The position numbers were made by a program, and so were the translations under genes. The notes beneath the pieces are model-generated. The model was not told where the DNA came from, did not search any database, and worked only from the letters and a program-made list of their open reading frames with translations. This document shows, piece by piece, positions 1-7,186 of a stretch of 16,153 bases of DNA (positions are counted from its first letter, which is position 1; each line of letters begins with the position of its first letter). The stretch is from Pseudomonadota bacterium (GTDB lineage: Bacteria > Myxococcota_A > Polyangia > Fen-1088), in NCBI GenBank assembly GCA_023438785.1, contig JAEXQJ010000211.1, positions 1-16,153 of the forward strand. Reading direction: 5' to 3'.

Positions 1-1
1 C

Positions 2-370
2 CCCGGCCCGGTGGCCCCGGCCCCCAGCACGCCACCGGGCAAGACCTCGGGGGCAGGCCCGCCGCGGCCCAGGCTCCTGCCGCCCGGGGTGGCCGAGGGC
101 CAACTACTCATCGACCCACAGGACGAGCGCTACCGCCCGGTCATCCCCCCGGCCCTGCGACGGGCCGGCGTGCGTGCCACACCTCTTCTGAAGGTGTGCG
201 TCTCCGAAGCCGGCACCGTGCAAAGCGTGACCGTATTGCAGCCCTCGGACGCGGTCCTCGATCCGCTCATCGTGGCCAAGGTGAAGACCTATCTGTTTCG
301 ACCCTCGCTGCACGAAGGCCGTCCGGTTCCCTTCTGCTACGTGCGCCAGTTCAGGCTGAGCGTGGAGTAG
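2..370 (+). CDS. TonB C-terminal-domain protein, 3' fragment (5' end outside window)
   Basis: The frame is open to the left edge, so only the last 122 codons are seen; the in-frame GTG at 11 need not be the start. A Pro-rich stretch comes first, followed by a segment resembling the TonB C-terminal fold: 'PVIPPALRRAGV', then 'LLKVCVSEAGTVQSVTVL', a 'LDPLIVAKVKTYLFRP' helix, and a final strand ending 'VRQFRLSVE'. That order (Pro-rich, strand, Gly turn, strand, helix, strand) is typical of energy-transducer TonB family proteins and of the many TonB-like domains in myxobacterial periplasmic proteins. The domain normally contacts outer-membrane receptors in the periplasm. The membrane anchor and His residue of true TonB would lie upstream and cannot be checked, so it may be another protein carrying this domain. 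The next gene, comM, starts about 120 bases downstream and is functionally unrelated. Confidence 0.65.
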   Translation, partial: PGPVAPAPSTPPGKTSGAGPPRPRLLPPGVAEGQLLIDPQDERYRPVIPPALRRAGVRATPLLKVCVSEAGTVQSVTVLQPSDAVLDPLIVAKVKTYLFRPSLHEGRPVPFCYVRQFRLSVE

Positions 371-492
371 CCGGCCGCCCGGACAGTGGCCGGGCCACGG
401 GCCAACGCCGGCCAGATTTGCCTCGCTGGCCGCTCGAAAGCGGCGATGTCACGGGCGCGCGACCTGGCACCGATCTCGCTTTGGGGACGGGC

Positions 493-1998
493 GTGCTCGC
501 TCACGTGCTGTCCGCGACCGTCATCGGCATCGAGGCCGCCCCCATCAACATCGAGGTGGACGTGGGGCAGGGCCTGCCTGGCTGTCACATCGTGGGCTTG
601 CCCGACGCGGGGGTGAAGGAAGGCAGCGTTCGCATCCGCGGCGCCCTGGAGAACAGCGGCTTCAAATTCCCGCTGCGCCGGATCACGGTGAACCTGGCGC
701 CCGCCGACCTGCGCAAGGACGGGGCGGCCTTCGATGTGCCCATCGCGGTGGGCATTCTCTCGGGTACGGGCGTGGTGCCGGCCGAGAAGTTCGAGGGCAC
801 CTTGCTGGTGGGCGAGCTGGCCCTCGACGGCAGCGTGCGGCCGGTGAAGGGCGTCCTGCCCATGGCGGCCTACGCGCGGGCCCGGGCCGTGCGGCGCCTA
901 TTCGTGCCGCGCGAAAATGCGGCGGAGGCTGCGGCGGTGGGCGGCTGCGAGGTGGTGCCCGTGGGGCACCTGCGCGAATTGCTGGAGGCGCTGCAGGGGA
1001 CGGTGCCGGTCACCCCGGTTGCACCCCCGCCCGCTTTTGCGCCGAGTACCAGCGCGGATCTGGCCGATGTGCGCGGGCAGGAGGTGGCCCGACGTGCGCT
1101 GGAGATCGCGGCGGCGGGGGGACACAACCTGCTCTTCGTGGGGCCACCCGGGTCGGGGAAGACCATGCTGGCGCGGCGGCTGCCGGGCATCCTGCCCACC
1201 CTCTCCTTCGACGAGTCGCTGGAGACCACCATGGTGTATTCGGTGGCCGGGCTCCTGGGCACGCGCTCGCTGGTCAGCGAACGCCCGTTCCGCGCGCCCC
1301 ACCATACGGTCAGCGTGGCCGGGCTGGTGGGCGGCGGGCCCATGGTGCGGCCAGGGGAGATCTCGCTGGCCCACAACGGCGTGTTGTTCCTGGACGAGCT
1401 GCTGGAGTTCGGCCGCCACGCCCTGGAGGCCCTCCGTCAGCCGCTGGAGGAGCGCGAGATCGCGGTGGTGCGAGCCCGGCGCACGGTGGTCTTTCCCGCG
1501 GATTTCATGTTGGTTTCGGCGCTCAATCCGTGTCCGTGCGGTCACCTGGGCAACCCCCTGCGCACCTGCACCTGCTCGCAAGTCGCCATCAATGGCTATC
1601 GCGCCAAGCTCTCGGGGCCGCTGCTCGATCGCATCGACATGCACGTGCAAGTGCCGGCCATTTCCTATCGCGAGTTGGCGGCGCGCGAGGCAGGCGAGTC
1701 CACGGCCACGGTGCGCGCGCGGGTGGAGGACTGTCGAGCCCGCCAACTGCAGCGCGGTCCCCGCTGCAACGCCCGCCTGAACAGCAAGGAGCTCAACGCT
1801 GCCGTGAACCTGGACAGCGACGGCCACCGCATCCTGGAGCGCGCCGTCCAGAAGCTGGCCCTGTCCGCGCGCTCCATTGAACGCGTGCGGCGCCTGGCGC
1901 GCACCATCGCCGATCTCGACGCGAGCGCCGAGGTGCGCGCGTGCCACGTGGCGGAGGCGCTGCACTACCGAGTCTTGGATCGGGAGGGCGGGGCATGA
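493..1998 (+). CDS. comM: YifB/ComM family Mg-chelatase-like AAA+ ATPase
   Basis: Predicted cytoplasmic AAA+ ATPase of 501 residues, close to the family's usual 500-510. In Vibrio, ComM is a branch-migration helicase that helps integrate incoming DNA during natural transformation; orthologues are widespread, including in bacteria not known to be competent. Visible: an N-terminal ChlI-type/Lon-like domain opening 'VLSATVIGIEAAPINIEVDV', Walker A GPPGSGKT at about residues 217-224, Walker B 'GVLFLDELLEF' from about 297, a CxC...CxC cluster ('NPCPCGH' to 'CTC') near 346-361, the 'LSGPLLDRIDMHVQVP' segment, and a C-terminal Mg_chelatase_C helical domain ('ARSIERVRRLARTIADLD'). I chose GTG 493 because family similarity begins there and GGGGAC lies just upstream; the frame is open further upstream but that sequence is not family-like. 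recA follows in the same direction. Confidence 0.93.
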   Translation: MLAHVLSATVIGIEAAPINIEVDVGQGLPGCHIVGLPDAGVKEGSVRIRGALENSGFKFPLRRITVNLAPADLRKDGAAFDVPIAVGILSGTGVVPAEKFEGTLLVGELALDGSVRPVKGVLPMAAYARARAVRRLFVPRENAAEAAAVGGCEVVPVGHLRELLEALQGTVPVTPVAPPPAFAPSTSADLADVRGQEVARRALEIAAAGGHNLLFVGPPGSGKTMLARRLPGILPTLSFDESLETTMVYSVAGLLGTRSLVSERPFRAPHHTVSVAGLVGGGPMVRPGEISLAHNGVLFLDELLEFGRHALEALRQPLEEREIAVVRARRTVVFPADFMLVSALNPCPCGHLGNPLRTCTCSQVAINGYRAKLSGPLLDRIDMHVQVPAISYRELAAREAGESTATVRARVEDCRARQLQRGPRCNARLNSKELNAAVNLDSDGHRILERAVQKLALSARSIERVRRLARTIADLDASAEVRACHVAEALHYRVLDREGGA

Positions 1999-2299
1999 CG
2001 GCGAATGAGCGCGCGGAGGGGAGCGGCGAGGGCGCAGAGGCGGGGGAGGGCGCGGTCCCCGGCTGTACCGCGGGATTCGAAGCGACCGCGCGTATCGCCT
2101 CGGCGTCGTCGTTGACTGGGTGGTGGCCGCGGGAATCAAGGCTGTCGACGCGCTCACCGTCGTCCACACGTCGCAGGCCCTCTCGTGTCTCCGCACGCCT
2201 CTGCTCAAGCACGGCCGTCGCCTGCACCTCTGATCCGCCTGCCGTCTGGGCTCCCGCTTACCCGTGTGCACTCGTCAACAACCAACCAGGAGAAGATCG
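1999..2299. other. comM-recA intergenic region, no recognised gene
   Basis: About 300 bases between the comM stop and the recA start. The first 60 bases are purine-rich (GGCGAGGGCGCAGAGGCGGG type). A frame open from about 2009 to a TGA at 2231-2233 has no convincing start or ribosome site and I do not call it. The recA promoter should lie here: TTGACT at 2112-2117 resembles a -35 element but no good -10 follows at 16-18 bases. I looked for the LexA-box types of enterics (CTGT-N8-ACAG), Gram-positives (GAAC-N4-GTTC), alphaproteobacteria (GTTC-N7-GTTC) and the myxobacterial type ending in GTTCAG, and saw none. Confidence 0.5.
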
Positions 2300-3352
2300 A
2301 TGTCCACCATCAAAGACAAGCTGAAAGCCATATCCGCCGCGCTGACCGCCATAGAGAAGCAATTCGGCAAAGGCGCCATCATGTCGCTGGGCGGGGCGGA
2401 TACCGCGGACATTCAGGTCATACCCACGGGCTCCGTGGGGCTCGATTTGGCCTTGGGCGTGGGTGGTCTGCCGCGCGGCCGCGTGGTGGAAATCTACGGG
2501 CCCGAGTCCTCGGGCAAGACCACGCTGACCCTGCACGCCATCGCCCAGGCGCAGAAGGCAGGCGGCATCTGCGCCTTCATCGATGCCGAGCACGCGCTCG
2601 ACGTGACCTACGCGCGCAAGCTGGGGGTCCGCGTGGAGGACTTGCTCATCTCCCAACCCGACAACGGCGAGCAGGCCCTGGAAATCGCCGACAAGCTGGT
2701 AGGTACCGGCGCGGTGGACATGATCGTCGTCGATTCCGTGGCCGCGCTGGTGCCCAAGGCCGAGATCGAGGGCGAGATGGGCGACGCGCACATGGGCCTG
2801 CAGGCGCGCCTGATGAGCCAGGCCCTGCGCAAGCTGACCGCGGTCACCAACCGCAACGCGACTTGTGTCATCTTCATCAACCAGCTCCGCCAGAAGATCG
2901 GCGTGGTCTACGGCAACCCGGAGACCACCACGGGCGGCAACGCCCTCAAGTTCTACGCCTCGGTGCGCCTGGATATCCGCAAGATCGGCGTGGTGAAGAA
3001 CGGCGAGCAGGTGGTGGGCACCAAGACGCGCGTAAAGGTGGTGAAGAACAAGGTGGCCCCGCCCTTCCGCGAGTGCGAATTCGAGGTGCTCTACGGCGCG
3101 GGCGTGAACGCGGCCGGCGAAATCGTCGATCTGGCCAGCGAGGCCGGCCTGCTGGAAAAATCCGGCGCCTACTACTCGTGGAAGGGCGAGCGCATCGCCC
3201 AGGGCCGCGAAAAGGCCTGCGCCTACTTGGCCGAGCACCCCGAGCTGGCCGACGAGCTGCGCACCCTGCTCGTCGAGCGGCGCAAGGCCGAGAACGCCCG
3301 CATGGGCACGCCGGCCGCCAGCGCGGGGCAGGCGGAGTCGGCCGCGGCGTGA
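2300..3352 (+). CDS. recA: RecA recombinase
   Basis: Cytoplasmic ATP-dependent strand-exchange protein of homologous recombination and coprotease for LexA-type repressors; 350 residues, normal length. Seen: Walker A GPESSGKT at residues 67-74, the 'CAFIDAEHALD' segment, Walker B-like 'DMIVVDSVAALVPKAEIEGE', 'GLQARLMSQALRKLT', the strictly conserved 'FINQLRQKIGVVYGNPETTT' with the loop-2 region, then 'GGNALKFYASVRLDIRK'. The start is ATG 2300: AGGAG at 2288-2292 gives a good ribosome site with 7-base spacing, and 'MSTIKDKLKAISAALTAIEKQFGKG' fits the family N-terminus; the longer frame from 2264 is rejected. The C-terminal tail ('GTPAASAGQAESAAA') has a single acidic residue, unlike the strongly acidic tail of E. 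coli RecA. A GC-rich hairpin follows the stop by about 25 bases. Confidence 0.98.
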   Translation: MSTIKDKLKAISAALTAIEKQFGKGAIMSLGGADTADIQVIPTGSVGLDLALGVGGLPRGRVVEIYGPESSGKTTLTLHAIAQAQKAGGICAFIDAEHALDVTYARKLGVRVEDLLISQPDNGEQALEIADKLVGTGAVDMIVVDSVAALVPKAEIEGEMGDAHMGLQARLMSQALRKLTAVTNRNATCVIFINQLRQKIGVVYGNPETTTGGNALKFYASVRLDIRKIGVVKNGEQVVGTKTRVKVVKNKVAPPFRECEFEVLYGAGVNAAGEIVDLASEAGLLEKSGAYYSWKGERIAQGREKACAYLAEHPELADELRTLLVERRKAENARMGTPAASAGQAESAAA

Positions 3353-3377
3353 ACGCGGGGGTGGGGGCGCGGCGACG

Positions 3378-3397
3378 GGGGGATCGGGCGATCCCTC
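3378..3397 (+). terminator. hairpin after recA, possible terminator
   Basis: GGGATCG (3380-3386) and CGATCCC (3389-3395) form a perfect 7-base inverted repeat, extendable by a G-U and a G-C pair, starting about 25 bases after the recA stop. There is no T-run after it, so it is at best a weak or Rho-assisted terminator. Its position in a gene-free spacer is the main support. Confidence 0.35.
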
Positions 3398-3611
3398 GCG
3401 CCCGTCCGCGCGAATACCCCAACTCGCGGCGACGCTGGGTGATGTCGGCGCTCCCGCGCGTGCGTGCACGCGTCCGGGTGCCCGCACGCTGCTGTGCCCG
3501 TTGCACCACCCGCTGTGACCGGGGCGCTGTAGCGCGCGTGACACACGGAGGGCCTGCCGCTCGCCGGGCCAGCGACGAACGACTGGCATAGGCGTTGCTC
3601 TCCTGGGGCGC

Positions 3612-4391
3612 ATGCGTGTTCCGTGCGGAAGAGGTTCGGGGTCCATCGTTCTGCTTTTCATCACGGCGGCGCTGGGCGGTTGTGTGTCGGCGCAACCGGT
3701 GTTGCGGCTCACCCCGCGGACCAACGATCCGGTGTGGGTCGGTGGCCTGGCCGTGACCAGCAAGACAGGCAAGAGCGCCCGCATGGCCACCGCCTTCGCG
3801 TTCGAGCGCGACTCTCAGTTGGGCTTTCGCGTGGAGATCGAGAATCTCTCGTCGGAGCCCATGCTCCTGGATTCGAACGCCTTCTCGTTCGCGACGTGTA
3901 CGCGTCCCGATCGTTCGCGCCCGGAAACGTGCACCCCCGCGCGCCTGGCCACCGACCCGGAACAGGTGCTTCTGGATCTGGACATCGCGCGCTCACGCCA
4001 GCAGGCAGAGAACGCCAACGACGAGGCCTTCCACGGCGTGATGCTCTTGCTGGGCGCGACCGCGGCCGTGGCCAGCGCGGGCCAGCATCACGGCACCCAC
4101 GAGGCCCTGGAATTCGCCGCGCAAGAAGGCAACGCGCTGGAGGCGGTTCAGGCCCGCGAGGGCCGGCAGGTCTCGGCCTACGAGCTGAACCGAGCCAACT
4201 GGGCCACGGCGGCTCTTCGCAAGACCACCCTCTTCCCCGGCCAGGCCATGGCCGGCTTGGTCTTCACGGACCGCGACGTGAACGCCCGAGGCGTGTGGCT
4301 GCTGGCCCGTATCGGCGAGGACGTCTTCAAGTTCCCCTTCGACCAGGTGACCTACGTCCCACGCCGCCGCGGTGAGGTCGTGCGGCGCTGA
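3612..4391 (+). CDS. putative lipoprotein of unknown family
   Basis: 259 residues that I do not recognise as a named family. The N-terminus is a lipoprotein signal: Arg residues, hydrophobic 'SIVLLFITAALGGC', with Cys24 as the probable lipidation site. The mature protein opens with a beta-type segment ('VWVGGLAVTSKTGKSARMATAF' and 'GFRVEIENLSSEPMLLDSNAFSFATC'), resembling proteins that describe 'non-zero/unset' substituents on an immunoglobulin-like fold. A helical, Ala/Glu-rich middle with a hydrophobic stretch 'GVMLLLGATAAVASAG' follows, then a final beta region 'TTLFPGQAMAGLVFTDRDVNARGVWLLARIGEDVFKFPFDQV'. Two Cys (in 'ATCTRPDRSRPETCTP') could form a disulfide. GGGG three bases before ATG 3612 is a poor ribosome site. 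It faces the nucleotidase gene convergently. Function unknown; likely envelope. Confidence 0.75.
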   Translation: MRVPCGRGSGSIVLLFITAALGGCVSAQPVLRLTPRTNDPVWVGGLAVTSKTGKSARMATAFAFERDSQLGFRVEIENLSSEPMLLDSNAFSFATCTRPDRSRPETCTPARLATDPEQVLLDLDIARSRQQAENANDEAFHGVMLLLGATAAVASAGQHHGTHEALEFAAQEGNALEAVQAREGRQVSAYELNRANWATAALRKTTLFPGQAMAGLVFTDRDVNARGVWLLARIGEDVFKFPFDQVTYVPRRRGEVVRR

Positions 4392-4482
4392 CATCGCTCG
4401 CGAGGCCGGCCAGTCCTCCCTCGCGGCGGGGCCGAGCACGGAGGCTGGGTTCCGTCCCGCGCCTTCGCGCCACCTCCGCGAA

Positions 4483-4496
4483 CCGCCAGATGGCGG
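4483..4496. terminator. hairpin between convergent genes, possible terminator
   Basis: CCGCCA (4483-4488) and TGGCGG (4491-4496) form a perfect short stem. It sits in the 120-base spacer between the stops of the lipoprotein gene (+) and the nucleotidase gene (-), and on the + strand is followed a few bases later by CCCTCTTT. A second inverted repeat lies just upstream (CGCGAGG 4399-4405 with CCTCGCG 4419-4425, 13-base loop). Either could end transcription; neither has a clear T-run. Confidence 0.3.
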
Positions 4497-4512
4497 GTAG
4501 GCCCTCTTTGAG

Positions 4513-6189
4513 CTAGCCCGGGCCCCCACAGCGCACGGGGCGTGGACCGGGCGCCATCAGGCGGGTGGGGGTCAGGGCGGGTGCGTTGGGGTCCAGGGTT
4601 CCGCCGCGCTTCTTGAGCAACTCGAAAATCGTGTCGCGGACCAGACGATGGCCTTCGATGTTGGCCTTCACCTTGCCGAACAGACCGTCGCCCCCCGTGG
4701 CGAGGAAATCGTTGGTGACGATGGTCAGCCTCTCGTCCGGCTTCACGGGCCGGTCGTCGTCCCGGCGCAGACGCACGACCAGCCGCCCCGCTTCGCAGCG
4801 GGCCTCGACGCGCAGGCCGGACATCAGGATCGGTCGACCTGGACGCTCCAGTTGGCGGACGAACAAGCGGCTCAACTGGGCGCCGGTCAGGCGCAGGGTG
4901 GCCAGGCTGTTGTCGAAGGGCAGGGCCTCGAACAGCGCGCCGAATTCCAGGCGCCCGGCAGGCAGCCCCGCGCGGATGTTGCCGCCGGTCATGAGGGCGA
5001 CATCGGCATGCGGGTGGGTCTGGCGCAAAAGATCCACCACCAGGTTGCCGAGCGGCGTCTCGCGCTCCCCGTTGTGGCGGAAGTCGGCGGCCAAGGTCAC
5101 GCCCGTGTCCTGCCTGCGCTGCGACTCTGCCCTCTTGAACGCGGGTGCCAGCAGCGCCTCGACGCGGGCGTCCGCCTGCACCTCGCCGCCCTCGTAGGGT
5201 CGGGGCCGACAGTCCGCCCTGCTCGCCTCCCCTTTTTCGCCGCACACGAAATGGGGCACGAATAGGCGGGTGTCACGCACGTGACCAGTGACCCGGTCCA
5301 CGATCAGGTCCACGCGGCCGAACGCCCGCCCCAGCGAATAGGCCTGGATCACCGGGACGCGGCCCACGCGATGGGCGATGCCCTGGTGCGTGTGGCCCGC
5401 CACCAACACGTCCACGACGCCCTCGGGCAGGGCGCGGGCCAGGGCCATGATCTCGCTCTGCACATCGCAACTGGCCAGATCGTCGGGATCGCCAAAGCGC
5501 GTGCACCGGCCGCCCTCGTGGGCCAAGCCGATGATCACCTGCGCCCCCTGGGCTCGTAGACGCGCCGCTTCGCGTGCCATGGCGGGCGCCAGGGGCGCGA
5601 AGGTCAGGCCGTCGACGTTAACCGGCAGCGTGGTGGTGGCAGTCGACGGGGTGGTCACGCCCACCAGGCCGACCTTGATCCCCGCCACCTCGATGAGGAC
5701 CGAGGGCCGCACGTTGGGCCAGGCCACGGGCTGGTGCGCCTGCTCCAGGTTGGCGGCCAGGAAAGGAAACCGCGCCTGCCGGGCCCGGGCCTTGAGGGCG
5801 CCGCGCGCATCCTCGCCCGGCCTGGCCGGCAAGAGGGCCGGGCCCTCGGGGCCGAAATCGAACTCGTGGTTGCCCAGCGCCGCCGCCGCGTAGCCCAGGG
5901 CGTTGTAGGCCTCCACCACCGGTGCCCCTTCGGCTTGGTTGGACTCCAGCGTGCCCTGGAACATGTCCCCCGCGTCGACCAGTACCACGGCCCCACCGTC
6001 GGCCGCCCGCTGCCGGCGCAGGTTGGCCAGGTGCCCGCCCAGCCAGGGCAACGCCTCCAGGCGGCCGTGCAGATCACTCGTAGCCACCACGGAGATAACG
6101 ACGCCCTCGTCTTTGCTGACCGTGCGCCCGGGCGGCACCACGTCCGCCACCAAGGTCAGGGCCACCATCCAGGCATGCACTGCGCTCAT
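4513..6189 (-). CDS. 5'-nucleotidase / 2',3'-cyclic nucleotide phosphodiesterase family (UshA/CpdB-like)
   Basis: 558 residues, close to UshA (about 550). Two-domain metallophosphoesterase that hydrolyses nucleotides outside the cytoplasm, typically to salvage phosphate and nucleosides. All metal-site motifs are present in order: DLHGR (residues 39-43), 'VDAGDMFQGT', 'LGNHEFDFG', 'GLAHEGG' and 'VAGHTHQG'. The 5_nucleotid_C substrate domain follows, with 'PLGNLVVDLLR', 'LMTGGNIRAGLPAG', 'ALPFDNSLATLRLTGAQL' and 'TNDFLATGGDGLFG'. ATG 6189 starts a short hydrophobic leader (MSAVHAWMVALTLVADVV) that lacks Lys/Arg in its n-region, so the export signal is weak; a TTG at 6246 would add 19 residues and no better signal. 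UshA versus CpdB specificity cannot be decided here. It diverges from dapA across a 76-base spacer. Confidence 0.9.
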   Translation of the reverse strand: MSAVHAWMVALTLVADVVPPGRTVSKDEGVVISVVATSDLHGRLEALPWLGGHLANLRRQRAADGGAVVLVDAGDMFQGTLESNQAEGAPVVEAYNALGYAAAALGNHEFDFGPEGPALLPARPGEDARGALKARARQARFPFLAANLEQAHQPVAWPNVRPSVLIEVAGIKVGLVGVTTPSTATTTLPVNVDGLTFAPLAPAMAREAARLRAQGAQVIIGLAHEGGRCTRFGDPDDLASCDVQSEIMALARALPEGVVDVLVAGHTHQGIAHRVGRVPVIQAYSLGRAFGRVDLIVDRVTGHVRDTRLFVPHFVCGEKGEASRADCRPRPYEGGEVQADARVEALLAPAFKRAESQRRQDTGVTLAADFRHNGERETPLGNLVVDLLRQTHPHADVALMTGGNIRAGLPAGRLEFGALFEALPFDNSLATLRLTGAQLSRLFVRQLERPGRPILMSGLRVEARCEAGRLVVRLRRDDDRPVKPDERLTIVTNDFLATGGDGLFGKVKANIEGHRLVRDTIFELLKKRGGTLDPNAPALTPTRLMAPGPRPVRCGGPG

Positions 6190-6236
6190 CGGGCCAGCAT
6201 ACCCGCAGGCGCGCCCGGCATCGCCAGCGCATTCCC

Positions 6237-6248
6237 AGTTGGCCAACT
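6237..6248. promoter_or_regulatory. perfect 12-base palindrome in the nucleotidase-dapA divergent spacer
   Basis: AGTTGGCCAACT is a perfect palindrome 17 bases before the dapA ATG and about 50 bases before the nucleotidase start, in the only spacer available for both promoters. It could be an operator for a dimeric regulator. It is only 12 bases long and has no second copy that I saw in the window, so chance is possible. No clear -10/-35 pair is visible for either gene. Confidence 0.3.
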
Positions 6249-6265
6249 CGTGTTAGGTTCACCGC

Positions 6266-7138
6266 ATGTTCAAGGGAGTCATCACCGCACTCGTCACGCC
6301 GTTTCGCAACGACGCTGTCGACGAGGAGGCCCTGCGCCGCTTGGTGGACGAGCAGATTCGCGCCGGCATCGACGGCCTGGTGCCCGTGGGAACGACCGGC
6401 GAGTCGCCGACCGTCACCAACGAGGAGCACATCCGCATCGTCAAGATCGTCGTCGAGGAGGCGCGCAAGCGCGTGCCCGTCATCGCCGGCACAGGCGCCA
6501 ACGCCACCCACGAGGCCATCGAGCTGACCCGCGAGGCCAAGGCGGTGGGCGCCGACGGCACGCTGCAGGTGACCCCGTACTACAACAAGCCCACGCAAGA
6601 GGGCCTGTACCGTCACTTCAAGGCGGTGGCGGAAGCCGTGCCCATGCCCATGGTGCTGTACAACGTGCCGGGCCGCACAGGTTGCGATCTGGCGCCCGAC
6701 ACCATCGCGCGCCTGTGCGAGCTGCCGCAGCTGGTGGCGGTCAAGGAGGCCACGGGGTCGGCCCAGCGGGCCGCGCAGATCATCTCCCGCGTGGGCGATC
6801 GCCTAAACGTCCTGTCGGGCGACGATGCGACCGCGTTCCCGTGCTACGTGCTGGGCATGCAGGGCTGCATCTCCGTGGTGTCCAACGTGGCGCCGGCCGA
6901 CATGGCGGCCATGTGGGACGCGGCCGCGGCGGGCGACTGGGTCCGGGCGCGCCAACTGCACTACAAGCTGTTCCCCTTGTCCGAGGGCCTGTTCATCGAG
7001 GCCAACCCCATTCCGGTGAAGGCCGCGCTGGCCATGATGGGCAAGATCGCCGACGAGATCCGCCTGCCTCTCGTCGCCATGAGCGGCGCGAACCGCGACA
7101 AGGTGAAGAAAATCCTCGTCGACCTCAAGCTGATCTAG
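6266..7138 (+). CDS. dapA: 4-hydroxy-tetrahydrodipicolinate synthase
   Basis: Condenses pyruvate with aspartate semialdehyde, the committed step to lysine and meso-diaminopimelate; cytoplasmic (beta/alpha)8 aldolase, 290 residues, normal length. Catalytic features match E. coli DapA with a one-residue offset: Thr43-Thr44 in VGTTGES, Tyr132 in YNVPGRTG (with Arg137), and the Schiff-base Lys160 in AVKEATG. 'VTPYYNKPTQEGLYRHF' and 'GDDATAFPCYVLGMQG' are also typical. ATG 6266 gives the standard N-terminus 'MFKGVITALVTPF'; only a weak purine run precedes it. dapB follows 48 bases downstream on the same strand, so the two are probably one operon. Whether lysine feedback applies is not read from sequence. 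Confidence 0.97.
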   Translation: MFKGVITALVTPFRNDAVDEEALRRLVDEQIRAGIDGLVPVGTTGESPTVTNEEHIRIVKIVVEEARKRVPVIAGTGANATHEAIELTREAKAVGADGTLQVTPYYNKPTQEGLYRHFKAVAEAVPMPMVLYNVPGRTGCDLAPDTIARLCELPQLVAVKEATGSAQRAAQIISRVGDRLNVLSGDDATAFPCYVLGMQGCISVVSNVAPADMAAMWDAAAAGDWVRARQLHYKLFPLSEGLFIEANPIPVKAALAMMGKIADEIRLPLVAMSGANRDKVKKILVDLKLI

Positions 7139-7186
7139 CGACCGCGGGCCGTCGCGCCCGCATTCCCGCCGCTCACGGAGCTCGTC

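Noticed and set aside
196..492. Upstream extension of the comM frame
   Set aside because: It overlaps the TonB-domain gene, is unlike the family and Arg-rich; similarity begins at GTG 493.
2060..2110. tRNA-like GATTCGAA sequence before recA
   Set aside because: No T-stem pairs around it and no acceptor or anticodon arms can be formed.
898..2271. 457-codon minus-strand open frame across comM
   Set aside because: It opposes the conserved comM frame and its product is low-complexity Arg/His/Gln-rich sequence with no family features.
2258..3790. 510-codon minus-strand open frame across recA
   Set aside because: It is antisense to a certain recA gene, contains no recognisable domain and is expected from GC-rich codon bias.
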